DNA of 64,000 nt from the NCBI GenBank assembly GCA_007844125.1, contig CM017558.1, forward strand, positions 25,687,344 to 25,751,343, written 5' to 3'. The stretch is from Sinonovacula constricta. Lineage: Eukaryota; Mollusca; Bivalvia; Cardiida; Solecurtidae. The position numbers and the translations under genes were made by a program. Each line of letters starts with the position of its first letter. Position 1 is the first letter of the stretch. Shown piece after piece: positions 48,939 to 61,700 of the stretch. Below the pieces are notes generated by a model. That model had not been told where the DNA came from and ran no database searches. It saw only the letters and a list, made by a program, of their open reading frames with translations.

Positions 48939-49206
48939 CCGGCCGCAATAGCTCAGGTGGTAGAGCGTCGGCTTGCGGATCGGGAGGTCGTGTGTTCGAA
49001 CCCCGGCCGGGTCAAACCAAAGACTTAAAGTTGGTAGTAGTGGCTTCCTCCTAACGCTCGGAGCTAAGGGGACTGACGCGTCGGTGTCAGTATAATGGAC
49101 CGGCCGGGTTCAGTCCCTGGACACCTCATAAGTGCTCCTGTGCTATAATGATAGAAATGTCGCTGCACAGTATCGGCAAAAATGCCGGCTGATCCCATCC
49201 CATCCC
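48939..49206 (+). mobile_element. tRNA-derived SINE, family B copy 2 (full length, 268 bp)
   Basis: The head has a perfect box A (TAGCTCAGGTGG, 48949-48960) and box B (GTGTTCGAACCC, 48992-49003). The body shares long blocks with copy 1 (gttggtagtagtggcttcc, ctcctaacgct, gtcggtgtcag, ctggcc/accggccgggttcagtcc). The 3' end has tataatgatagaaatgtcgc and then a tail of catccc repeats. A 12-bp duplicate, tctacccaacga, flanks it at 48927-48938 and 49207-49218. Confidence 0.9.
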
Positions 49207-49299
49207 TCTACCCAACGAAACCATACCACGGTAACTACATTGGCTGAGTACATGCACCTACTCACTAACACAGGCCATCGGTCAGTTATCCTGTCCCGG

Positions 49300-50310
49300 A
49301 CAAACATAGTTCAGAAATCATCTTACAGAAATACATGGTTCAGTAACCATGTCATGGAAATACATGGTTCATTTACTCTGCCCTGGCCATACATGTTTCA
49401 GAAACGCTATCACGAACACACATACATGTAAATCAGTAACCCTGCCCTGGCCATACATGTTTCAGAAACGCTATCACGAACACACATACATGTAAATCAG
49501 TAACCCTGCCCTGGCCATACATGTTTCAGAAACGCTATCACGAACACACATACATGTTAACCAGTAACCCTGCCCTGGCCATACATGTTTCAGAAACTCT
49601 GTCACGAACACACATACATGTAAATCAGTAACCCTTCCCTGGTCATACATGTTTTAGAAACTCTGTCATGAACACACATACATGTTAACCAGTAACCCTG
49701 CCCTGGCCATACATGTTTTAAAAACTCTGTCACGAACACACATACATGTTAACCAGTAACCCTTCCCTGGACATACATGGTTCAGCAACTCTGTCACGAA
49801 CACACATACATGTTAACCAGTAACCCTGCCCTGGCCATACATGTTTTAAAAACTCTGTCACGAACACACATACATGTTAACCAGTAACCCTTCCCTGGTC
49901 ATACATGTTTCAGAAACGCTATCACGAACACACATACATGTAAATCAGTAACCCTGCCCTGGCCATACATGTTTTAGAAACTCTGTCATGAACACACATA
50001 CATGTTAACCAGTAACCATGCCCTGGTCATACATGTTTTAGAAACTCTGTCATGAACACACAAACATGTTAACCAGTAACCCTGCCCTGGCCATACATGT
50101 TTTAAAAACTCTGTCACGAACACACATACATGTTAACCAGTAACCCTTCCCTGGTCATACATGGTTCAGCAACTCTGTCACGAACACACATACATGTTAA
50201 CCAGTAACCCTGCCCTGGCCATACATGTTTTAAAAACTCTGTCACGAACACACATACATGTTAACCAGTAACCCTTCCCTGGTCATACATGGTTCAGCAA
50301 CTCTGCTTTA
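49300..50310. repeat. 64-bp minisatellite (dimeric unit), about 15 units
   Basis: The unit is cagtaaccctgccctggcca, tacatgttttagaaactctg, tcacgaacacacatacatgt, taac. Each half contains the sequence agtaac/agaaac...acatgt, so the 64-bp unit is a dimer of about 29- and 35-bp monomers. Two main forms alternate (ccctgccctggcc and cccttccctggtc). Confidence 0.93.
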
Positions 50311-51085
50311 GAAATACATTGTGCATGAATCATGTTATAATTGGTTCAGTAACTCTGTCCCAGTCATACTTGCTTCAGTTACCTTGTTAATGAAATACAT
50401 AGTTCAGTAACCCTAGTACGGCAATACACGATTTAATAATCCTTGGCTATATATATGTTCAATAACCCTTTACCGTTCATATACATTTCATTAACTTTGT
50501 CCCGGACATAAATGGACAAAGGTAACCTTGTGACGGAAATCCATGTATGAATAACCTTGTTACGGAAATGCAGTGTTCAGTAACCATGTCTCGGTCATAC
50601 ATCTTTCAGTAACCCCGGATATACATGGAATGTTACGGAAATACATGTATCAGGTACATACTCGTACATGTCCCGGACATACATGGTTTAGTAAGGCTGT
50701 CTTAGAACAACTGTAGTTCAGTAATTCTGTTAAGGAAATACATGTTTCCGTAACCTTGTTACGGATATACATGTTTCGGTAACCCTGTTACGGATATACA
50801 TGGCTAAGTAACCCTGTTACGGATATACATTGATAAGTAACTATACATGGTTAAGTAACCCTGTTAGGGATATACATGGGTCAGTAACCGTGTTACGGAT
50901 ATACATGGATAAGTAACCATACATGGTTAAGTAACCCTATTAAGGATATACATTGTTCAGTAACCCTATTAAGGATATACATGGTTCAGTAACCCTATTA
51001 CGGATATACATGTCTTAGTAATCCTGTTATGGATGTACATGGTTATGTAACCCTGTCCCGGATATACTTGTTTCAGTAACCCTCA
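50311..51085. repeat. Degenerate 29-bp monomer repeats flanking the 64-bp array
   Basis: Units of about 29 bp (cagtaaccctgttacggata followed by tacatggtt) continue from the 64-bp array with more divergence. They look like the ancestral monomeric form. Confidence 0.8.
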
Positions 51086-51911
51086 TCAAGCGATATTTAT
51101 CGGGAGGCAATAAAAAATCCAAGTTACTTTTAAACAACCTCGGGCAAAGTAAGAAAAAAACATATTGCTAGTGACTCAGCAGTAAAAGTGAAGATGCTGA
51201 TCAGACTGCTTCAAGCGGGAACTGGCTGGTGTCAGTTATACAACCTGCCTAAGGATGAGCAGTACATGTTTAGCAGAACAAGCTGTCATTCGAAATTTAG
51301 GACAAACTTTTGCAAGAACTTTTCTTAAATCACAATTATTGTTTGGGTGCAGAATAAAGGTAACACAATCTACAACACAAATTTATACTATACTCACCCT
51401 GAACACCACTCCTGCATAACATGTAGACTCACCTTTGCATATATTCTCTAAAATTGCGAACAGAAGAATTCTCTCAAAACTCACTTACACATATAATATT
51501 GAATTATAATCAAAGCGATGATTGCACTTAGCTACGTTACAACATAACGTCAAAAGCATGACATTAACCATTTCTAGCCTTGATTTTTCGCGGAATTAGA
51601 CTAAAACCTTCACATTTGTCAAACCTAATGCAGATTGTTAAATTCCTGTTTTTAAGACTTTGTGTCGGAGTTCTAAGCGTGGGTCTACAACGTTAATACG
51701 AACATACTTTTCGGAGTAAGCTATGTTATTATATTTTTTCTAAGGGGAAAGTGCATGCTTCATATTTCCTCAGGTAGCGTTAAATGGCTATAATGATATC
51801 AAGCAAAATTAATATTGCCAAATATGGAACAGTCGACTTTTAAAAGCAAACACTGTTGAGGCAGCAGCCAGGAAGATTATTCCTCGTTGCAGGATAGGAA
51901 TCATAATTATT
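51086..51911. other. Intergenic spacer between two minisatellites
   Basis: Non-repetitive AT-rich sequence with no gene recognised. Confidence 0.5.
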
Positions 51912-54900
51912 GTACCAGTTCCCGACTATTCATGAATGCAGGATATGGCGCATATTAGACCAGTTCCGACTATTCATGAATGCAGGATATGACGCATATT
52001 GGACCAGTTCCCAACTATTCATGAATGCAGGATATGGCGCATATTGGACCAGTTTCCGACTATTCATGAATGCAGGATATGGCGCATATTGGACCAGTTC
52101 CCGACTATTCATGAATGCAGGATATGGCGCATATTGGACCAGTTCCCGACTATTCATGAATGCAGGATATGACGCATATTGTACCAGTTCCCGACTATTC
52201 ATGAATGCAGGATATGACGCATATTGGACCAGTTCCGACTATTCATGAATGCAGGATATGACGCATATTAGACCAGTTCCGACTATTCATGAATGCAGGA
52301 TATGACGCATATTAGACCAGTCCCCGACTATTTATGAATGCAGGATATGACGCATATTGGACCAGTTCCCGACTATTTATGAATGCAGGATATGACGCAT
52401 ATTGGACCAGTTCCGACTATTCATGAATGCAGGATATGGCGCATATTGGACCAGTTCCCGACTATTCATGAATGCAGGATATGACGCATATTGGGCCAGT
52501 TCCGACTATTCATGAATGCAGGATATGACGCATATTGGACCAGTTCCCGACTATTCATGAATGCAGGATATGACGCATATTGTACCAGTTCCCGACTATT
52601 CATGAATGCAGGATATGACGCATATTGGACCAGTTCCCGACTATTTATGAATGCAGGATATGACGCATATTGTACCAGTTCCCGACTATTCATGAATGCA
52701 GGATATGACGCATATTGGACCAGTTCCGACTATTCATGAATGCAGGATATGGCGCATATTGGACCAGTTCCCGACTATTCATGAATGCAGGATATGACGC
52801 ATATTGGGCCAGTTCCGACTATTCATGAATGCAGGATATGACGCATATTGGACCAGTTCCCGACTATTCATGAATGCAGGATATGACGCATATTGTACCA
52901 GTTCCCGACTATTCATGAATGCAGGATATGACGTATATTGGAGCAGTTCCGACTATTCATGAATGCAGGATATGACGCATATTGTACCAGTTCCCGACTA
53001 TTCATGAATGCAGGATATGACGTATATTGGGCCAGTTCCCACTATTCATGAATGCAGGATATGACGCATATTGTACCAGTTCCCGACTATTCATGAATGC
53101 AGGATATGACGTATATTGGGCCAGTTCCGACTATTCATGAATGCAGGATATGACGCATATTGGACCAGTTCCCGACTATTAATGAATGCAGGATATGATG
53201 CATATTAGACCAGTTCCCAACTATTCATGAATGCAGGATATGACGCATATTGGACCAGTTCCGACTATTCATGAATGCAGGATATGACGCATATTAGACC
53301 AGTTCCTGACTATTCATGAATGCAGGATATGACGCATATTGGACCAGTTCCGACTATTCATGAATGCAGGATATAACGCATATTAGACCAGTTCCCGACT
53401 ATTCATGAATGCAGGATATGACGCATATTGGACCAGTTCCCGACTATTCATGAATGCAGGATATGACGCATATTGGACCAGTTCCCGACTATTCATGAAT
53501 GCAGGATATGACGCATATTGTACCAGTTCCCGACTATTCATGAATGCAGGATATAACACATATTATACCAGTTCCCGACTATTCATGAATGCAGGATATG
53601 ACGCATATTGGACCAGTTCCCGACTATTCATGAATGCAGGATATGATGCATATTGGACCAGTTCCGACTATTCATGAATGCAGGATATGACGCATATTAG
53701 ACAAGTTCCGACTATTCATGAATGCAGGATATGACGCATATTGGACCAGTTCCCGACAATTCATGAATGCAGGATATGACGCATATTAGGCCAGTTCCCG
53801 ACTATTCATGAATGTAGGATATGACGCATATTGGACCAGTTCCCGACTATTCATGAATGCAGGATATGATGCATATTGGACAAGTTCCGACTATTCATGA
53901 ATGCAGGATATGAGGCATATTGGGCCAGTTCCAGAGTATTCATGCATGCAGAATATGATGCATATTAGACCAGTTCCGACTATTCATGAATGCAGGATAT
54001 GACGCATATTGGACCAGTTCCGACTATTCATGAATGCAGGATATGACGCATATTGGACCAGTTCCGACTATTCATGAATGCAGGATATAACGCATATTAG
54101 ACCAGTTCCCGACTATTCATGAATGCAGGATATGACGCATATTGGACCAGTTCCCGACTATTCATGAATGCAGGATATGACGCATATTGGACCAGTTCCC
54201 GACTATTCATGAATGCAGGATATGATGCATATTGGACCAGTTCCGACTATTCATGAATGCAGGATATGACGCATATTAGACAAGTTCCGACTATTCATGA
54301 ATGCAGGATATGACGCATATTGGACCAGTTCCCGACAATTCATGAATGCAGGATATGACGCATATTAGGCCAGTTCCCGACTATTCATGAATGTAGGATA
54401 TGACGCATATTGGACCAGTTCCCGACTATTCATGAATGCAGGATATGATGCATATTGGACCAGTTCCGACTATTCATGAATGCAGGATATGAGGCATATT
54501 GGGCCAGTTCCAGAGTATTCATGCATGCAGAATATGATGCATATTAGACCAGTTCCGACTATTCATGAATGCAGGATATGACGCATATTGGACCAGTTCC
54601 GACTATTCATGAATGCAGGATATGATGCATATTGGACCAGTTCCCGACTATTCATGAATGCAGGATAGGACGCATATTAGACCAGTTCCCGACTATTCAT
54701 GAATGCAGGATATGACGCATATTAGACCAGTTCCGACTATTCATAAATGCAGGATATGATGCATATTGGACCAGTTCCGACTATTCATGAATGCAGGATA
54801 TGAGGCATATTGGGCCAGTTCCAGAGTATTCATGCATGCAGAATATGATGCATATTAGACCAGTTCCGACTATTCATGAATGCAGGATATGACGCATATT

Positions 54901-56535
54901 GGACCAGTTCCGACTATTCATGAATGCAGGATATGATGCATATTGGACCAGTTCCCGACTATTCATGAATGCAGGATAGGACGCATATTAGACCAGTTCC
55001 CGACTATTCATGAATGCAGGATATGACGCATATTAGACCAGTTCCGACTATTCATAAATGCAGGATATGACGCATATTGGGCCAGTTCCCAACCATTCAT
55101 GAATGCAGGATATGACGTATATTGGGCCAGTTCCCGACTATTCATGAATGCAGGATATGACGCATTTTGGGCCAGTTCCCGACTATTCAGGAATGCAGGA
55201 TATGACGCATATTAGACCAGTTCCCGACTATTCATGAATGCAGGATAGGACGCATATTGGACCAGTTCCCGACTATTCATGAATGCAGGATATGACGCAT
55301 ATTGGACCAGTTCCCGACTATTCATGAATGCAGGATATGACGCATATTGGACCAGTTCCCGACTATTCATGTATGCAGGATATGACGCATATTGGACCAG
55401 TTCCCGACTATTCATGAATGCAGGATATGACGCATATTGGACCAGTTCCCGACTATTCATGAATGCAGGATATGACGCATATTGGGCCAGTTCCCGACTA
55501 TTCATGAATGCAGGATATGACGCATATTGGACCAGTTCCCGACTATTCATGAATGCAGGATAGGACGCATATTGGGCCAGTTCCCGACTATTCATGAATG
55601 CAGGATATGACGCATATTGGACCAGTTCCCGACTATTCATGAATGCAGGATATGGCGCATATTGGACCAGTTCCCGACTATTCATGAATGCAGGATATGA
55701 CGCATATTGGACCAGTTCCCGACTATTCATGAATGCAGGATAGGACGCATATTGGACCAGTTCCCGACTATTCATGAATGCAGGATATGGCGCATATTGG
55801 ACCAGTTCCCGACTATTCATGAATGCAGGATATGACGCATATTGGACCAGTTCCCGACTATTCATGAATGCAGGATAGGACGCATATTGGGTCAGTTCCA
55901 GACTATTTATAAATGCAACATATGACGCATATTAGACCAGTTCCCGACTATTCATGAATGCAGGATATGACGCATATTGGACCAGTTCCCGACTATTCAT
56001 GAATGCAGGATAGGACGCATATTGGACCAGTTCCCGACTATTTATAAATGCAGGATATGACGCATATTAGACCAGTTCCCGACTATTTATAAATGCAACA
56101 TATGACGCATATTGGACCAGTTCCGACTATTCATGAATGCAGGATATGACGCATATTGTACCAGTTCCCGACCATTCATGAATGCAGGATATGACGCATA
56201 TTTGACCAGTTCCAGACTATTTATAAATGCAACATATGACGCATATTAGACCAGTCCCCGACTATTTATAAATGCAACATAAGACGCATATTGGACCAGT
56301 TCCGACTATTCATGAATGCAGGATATGACGCATATTGTACCAGTTCCCGACCATTCATGAATGCAGGATATGACGCATATTTGACCAGTTCTCGACTATT
56401 CATAAATGCAGGATAAGACGCATATTGGACCAGTTCCCGACTATTCATGAATGCAGGATATGACGCATATTGGACCAGTTCCGACTATTCATGAAGGCAG
56501 GATATGACGCATATTAGACCAGTTCCGACTATTTG
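51912..56535. repeat. 45-bp minisatellite (44-bp variant), about 103 units
   Basis: The unit is cagttcccgactattcatga, atgcaggatatgacgcatat, tggac. A 44-bp form lacks one c (cagttccgac). Each unit carries the perfect palindrome ATTCATGAAT. Runs of 45-bp units keep frames open on both strands (FMNAGYDAYWTSSRL on plus, MNSRELVQYASYPAF on minus), and 44-bp units break them. Internal block duplications are described in findings. Confidence 0.96.
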
Positions 56536-56912
56536 TCAGTTTAGTAGGTCCTATGGGTATTCTTCCATTGTCCTTGTGCTATGTGTGCAAAGAAAAGAAA
56601 ATGGCAACTAATTGTGCTCGAATGGTATCTAAACATCTTCGGAACACATTCACTAGTCATAGTGGAAGCTTTTCAGCTGCTGAATGATGATTTTAAAGAT
56701 TTGATAGCTTGCTGTGGAAGAAGCGATAGTTAACCACACAAAGTGCATACACATTGAACTTGGGCTTGATCTGTTGTATGATTAATCATCCTTGTTCAAA
56801 CCAAAACGCCCAGATTTTCATTTATAATTAACACATTTGAATGGAATATAATGCAGAATCACAGGTTTCATTGTAGCTATAACGGTTATAAAAAATATTT
56901 TGTTATTGATTA

Positions 56913-56913
<1 letters not shown>

Positions 56914-56976
<63 letters not shown>
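56914..56976. repeat. (ATT)n microsatellite, about 21 units
   Basis: An uninterrupted att trinucleotide run. Confidence 0.97.
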
Positions 56977-58229
56977 TGTAATCCTTATTACCAAAAAGGT
57001 ATATGTGCCAAGTTCAATACTATTCACACAAATAGCACGATTGGTGCACAATATTAAACAATGCAAAATATAGATATGCAAAAAATGTAAAATAATTGTA
57101 ACTTATATTGAGTGTTTATCATTTTACGTTTATTCAGTACTCAAATTAAAATCTAAAAAGTTTGCATTAATTTTCATATTGAAAATCCACTAAATATAGA
57201 ACCGCCAGTTTAAAATCGACAGCAAAGGCAGCCATTTTGACTTTTTCGCCGTCGTCTCGTTCTTCTATTAATCATGATTCCCCAAGCAATATTTAGGTCA
57301 AGTTTGGTGCTTTTCCCACAATAACCACGATTGTCACACAATGTCGTTCCAGTGTAAGTCCTTTTAATGAATAACAACGTGACACATTATCAACAGCGTA
57401 TTAGAAACATGTGTATAGCTGCACAATGAACAGTAAAGTTTATGTGTCTTTCTGTAGTTTATATTATTACTACACAAAGCGATAAACCATACTACTCAAC
57501 AACTTACAATATACCCACACACTTCATGATAAAATAAAATACTATTCGCACTATTTTACGATTAACGTGTCAACTTTCTCCCTTAAAAGGCTGTATTCAT
57601 GCTGAAAAAAAATCTTAACTAAAATGAGTTCAACAAAACCTTTGTTCATTTGATTCCTATTGGTAAATATGGTGTTAAATGCGTTTTGAGTGTAAGACTA
57701 GTGCGAGTATTATTGGCGCAGTACAATAGGCTTATGTTCCCTCGTTTATATCTTTAATAAACATTTTATTCAAACATTATTTTCTCTAACAAAGCATACT
57801 TTGCGAATCAAGTATCATAATCTACTCATGCTGTAGGAATTTATATGTCTACAATACTCTTTTGTCACTGAAACTCACTTTTATATTGTGTAATGATAAA
57901 ATGCTACAATAATAATAGTCCACACTTTTATTACAAGATTTGAAGGTTTATATGTTGAAGTTACCTAAATACAATTAGTTACATACAAAGATGTAACATT
58001 GTTACAAGATGAAGATGGCTACAAAAACTGCATGTCTTCCAAAATGAAATTACCTGCATACAATTTGAACGGAAGTATAAAAAAAGAAATACTGGATATA
58101 CATACACAGTTAGGGACCCCTACTTCGACCTTAGCAGTAAACAGACAAAGTTTACTTTAAAAGCTTAGTATTTGTAAGCTTACATGCATTTGTTTTAACA
58201 ATTCTTTTGCCTGGTTGATGTGTGTGTGT

Positions 58230-58265
58230 GGGGGTGGGGGGGGGGGGGGGGGCGGGGGGGGGGGG
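58230..58265. repeat. Poly-G tract with single interruptions
   Basis: G runs broken only by one T and one C, preceded by (TG)n. It may form G-quadruplexes and may also be a sequencing weak point. Confidence 0.9.
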
Positions 58266-58714
58266 TATGTGCGTCCCCCATCCCCTGCTCCTGAATTTAT
58301 CCATGATAATAAATGTATCAATAGATCTACTCATATTATATTTACAAAATATGTGCATGCATTATTACACTCAAACTTTAATCAAAGGGAGACAAATTGT
58401 AGAATACTGTTAAAGCGGCCTGCTCATAGATTAAAGATGCGTACACAATGAATTAAGTTCTGCGCATAACTTACGGAGTATCAGACCATAGATGTGCACG
58501 TATACCTTCATAAAGTGAAGCACAAATGTTAGCATGTCGCAGCAGTATAATGTCAGTTGTTTGTTTGATAGATAATACTGAAATGACAATTATCTTTAAG
58601 TTCTTAGCCTGACAAGAATGAAGACGCTGTAACAGCAGAGGCACCCCCATCTTGATGTATGTAATGAAATTAGAGAGTCACCATACTTAAGTACTATTAG
58701 TAACATTTACATAT

Positions 58715-61700
58715 AGATGGCTAGGTGTACATTTATCAGTGACAGGGCCTCAGTGCAAGGTGTACATTTATCAGTACCATTGCCTCAGTGCTAGGTGTAC
58801 ATTTTTCAGTGACAGGGCCTCAGTGCAAGGTGTACATTTATCAGTACCATTGCCTCAGTGCTAGGTGTACAGTTAGTTATCAGTAACCATGCCTCAGTGC
58901 ACCTCAGGTGTACAGTTATCAGTAACATTGACTCAGTGTTATGAGTACATTTATAGTAACATTACCTCAGTACTAGGGGTACAGTTATCAGTAACATTGA
59001 CTCAGTGTTATGAGTACATTTATAGTAACATTACCTCAGTGCTAGGTGTACAGTTATCAGTAACATTGACTCAGTGTTATGAGTACATTTATAGTAACAT
59101 TGCCTCAGTGCTTGGTATACAGTTATCGGTAAAATTGCCTCTGTGCTAGGTGTACAGTTATAGTTACATTGCCTCAGTGCTAGATGTACATTTATAGTTA
59201 CATTGCCTCAGTGCTAGGTGTACAGTTATAGTAACATTGCCTCAGTGCTAGGTGTACAGTTATAGTTACATTGCCTCAGTGCTAGGTGTACATTTATCAC
59301 TAACATTGTCTCAGCGCTAGGTGTACATTTATCAGTAACATTGTCTCAGTGCTAGGTGTACAGTTATAGTAACATTGCCTCAGTGCTAGGTGTACAGTTA
59401 TCAGTAACATTGCCTCTGTGCTAGATGTACATTTATATTAACATTGCCCCAGCGCTTGGTGTACATTTATGTTAACATTGCCTCAGTGCTAGGTGTACAA
59501 GTATAGTAACATTGCCTCAGTGCTAGGTGTACAGTTATCAGTAACATTGCCTCTGTGCTAGGTGTACATTTATATTAACATTGCCCCAGCGCTTGGTGTA
59601 CATTTATATTAACATTATCTCAGTGCTAGGTGTACATTTATCAGTAACATTGTCTCAGCGCTAGGTGTACATTTATCAGTAACATTGTCTCAGTGCTAGG
59701 TGTACAGTTATAGTAACATTGCCTCAGCGCTTGGTGTACATTTATGTTAACATTGCCTCAGTGCTAGGTGTAAAGTCATAGTAACATTGCCTGAGTGCTA
59801 GGTGTACAGTTATCAGTAACATTGCCTCTGTGCTAGGTGTACATTTATATTAACATTGCCCCAGCGCTTGGTGTACATTTATATTAACATTGCCTCAGTG
59901 CTAGGTGTACAGTTATAGTAACATTGCCTCAGTGCTAGGTGTACATTTATCAGTAACATTGCCTTAGTGCTAGGTGTACATTTATAGTAACATTGCTTTA
60001 GTGCTAGGTGTACAGTTATCAGTAACAATGCCACAGTGCTAGGTGTACATTTATCAGTAACATTGTCTCAGCGCTAGGTGTACATTTACATTAACATTGC
60101 CTCAGTGCTAGGTGTACATTTATATTAACATTGCCCCAGCGCTTGGTGTACAGTTATAGTAACATTGCCTCAGTGCCAGATGTACAGTTATCAGTAACGT
60201 TGCCTCAGTGCTAGGTGTACATTTAAAGTACATTGCCTCAGCGCTAGGTGTACATTTATAGTAACATTGCCTCAGCGCTAGGTGTACAGTAATAGTAACA
60301 TTGCCTCAGTGCTAGGTGTACATTTATAGTAACATTTCCTCAGTGCTAGGTGTACAGTTATCAATAACATTGTCTCAGTGCTAGGTGTACATTTATCAGT
60401 AAGTTGCCTCAGTGCTAGGTGTACAGTTATAGTAACATTGCTTCAGTGCTAGGTGTACATTTATAGTAACATTGCCTCAGTGCTAGGTGTACATTTATAG
60501 TAACATTGCCTCAGTGCTAGGTGTACATTAATCAGTAATATTGCTTCAGTGCTAAGTGTACATTTATCAGTAACATTGCCTCAGTGCTAGCTGTACATTT
60601 ATCAGTAACATTGCTTCAGTGCTAGATGTACATTTGTCAGAAATACTGCCTCAGTGCTAGGTGTACTTTTTTCATTAACATTACCCCAGTGCTAGGTGTA
60701 CATTTAAAGTAACATTGCCTCAATGCTAGGTGTACATTTATAGGAACATTGCCTTAGTGCTAGGTGTACATTAATCAGTAACATTGCCACAGCGCTAGGT
60801 GTACATTTATCAGTAACATTGCCTCAGTGCTAGGTGTACATTTATCAGTAACATGGCCTCAGTGCTAGGTGTACATTTATAGTAACATTGCCTCAGTGCT
60901 AGGTGTACATTAATCAGTAACATTGCTGCAGTGCTAGGTGTACATTTATCAGTAACATTGCCTCAGTGCTAGGTGTACATTAATCAGTAACATTGCCTCA
61001 GCGCTAGGTGTACATTTATAAGTGGCATTGCCTCAGTGCTTGGTGTACATCTATAGTAATATTGCCTCAGTGCTAGGTGTACATTTATCACTAAAATTGC
61101 CTCTGCGCTAGGTGTACATTTATAGTAATATTGCCTCAGTGCTAGGTGTACATCTATAGTAATATTGCCTCAGTGCTAGGTGTACATCTACAGTAATATT
61201 GCCTCAGTGCTAGGTGTACATCTATAGTAATATTGCCTCAGTGCTAGGTGTACATTTATAAGTGGCATTGCCTCAGTGCTTGGTGTACATCTATAGTAAT
61301 ATTGCCTCAGTGCTAGGTGTACATTTATCACTAAAATTGCCTCTGCGCTAGGTGTACATTTATAGTAATATTGCCTCAGTGCTAGGTGTACATCTATAGT
61401 AATATTGCCTCAGTGCTAGGTGTACATCTACAGTAATATTGCCTCAGTGCTAGGTGTACATGTATAGTAATATTGCCTCAGTGTTAGGTGTACATCTATA
61501 GTAATATTGCCTCAGTGCTAGGTGTACATTTATCACTAAAATTGCATCTGTGCTAGGTGTACATTTATCACTAAAATTGCCTCTGTGCTAGGTGTACATT
61601 TATAGTAATATTGCCTCAGCGATAGGTGTACAGTTATAGTACCATTGCCTCAGTGCTAAGTGTACATTTATCAGTAACATTACCTCAGTGATAGGTGTAC

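Larger units (their letters stand above)
56536..58714. other. Intergenic between two large minisatellites
   Basis: AT-rich sequence with a (ATT)n tract and a poly-G tract (listed separately). No supported gene. Confidence 0.5.

Noticed and set aside
48939..49010. A functional tRNA gene
   Set aside because: Boxes A and B are good, but the anticodon stem does not pair well, and the sequence continues into a SINE body with target-site duplicates.
56818..57081. Asn- or Ile-rich proteins across the ATT tract
   Set aside because: These frames are simple translations of an (ATT)n microsatellite.
58152..58451. Gly- or Pro-rich proteins across the G tract
   Set aside because: They are translations of the poly-G/TG simple repeat.
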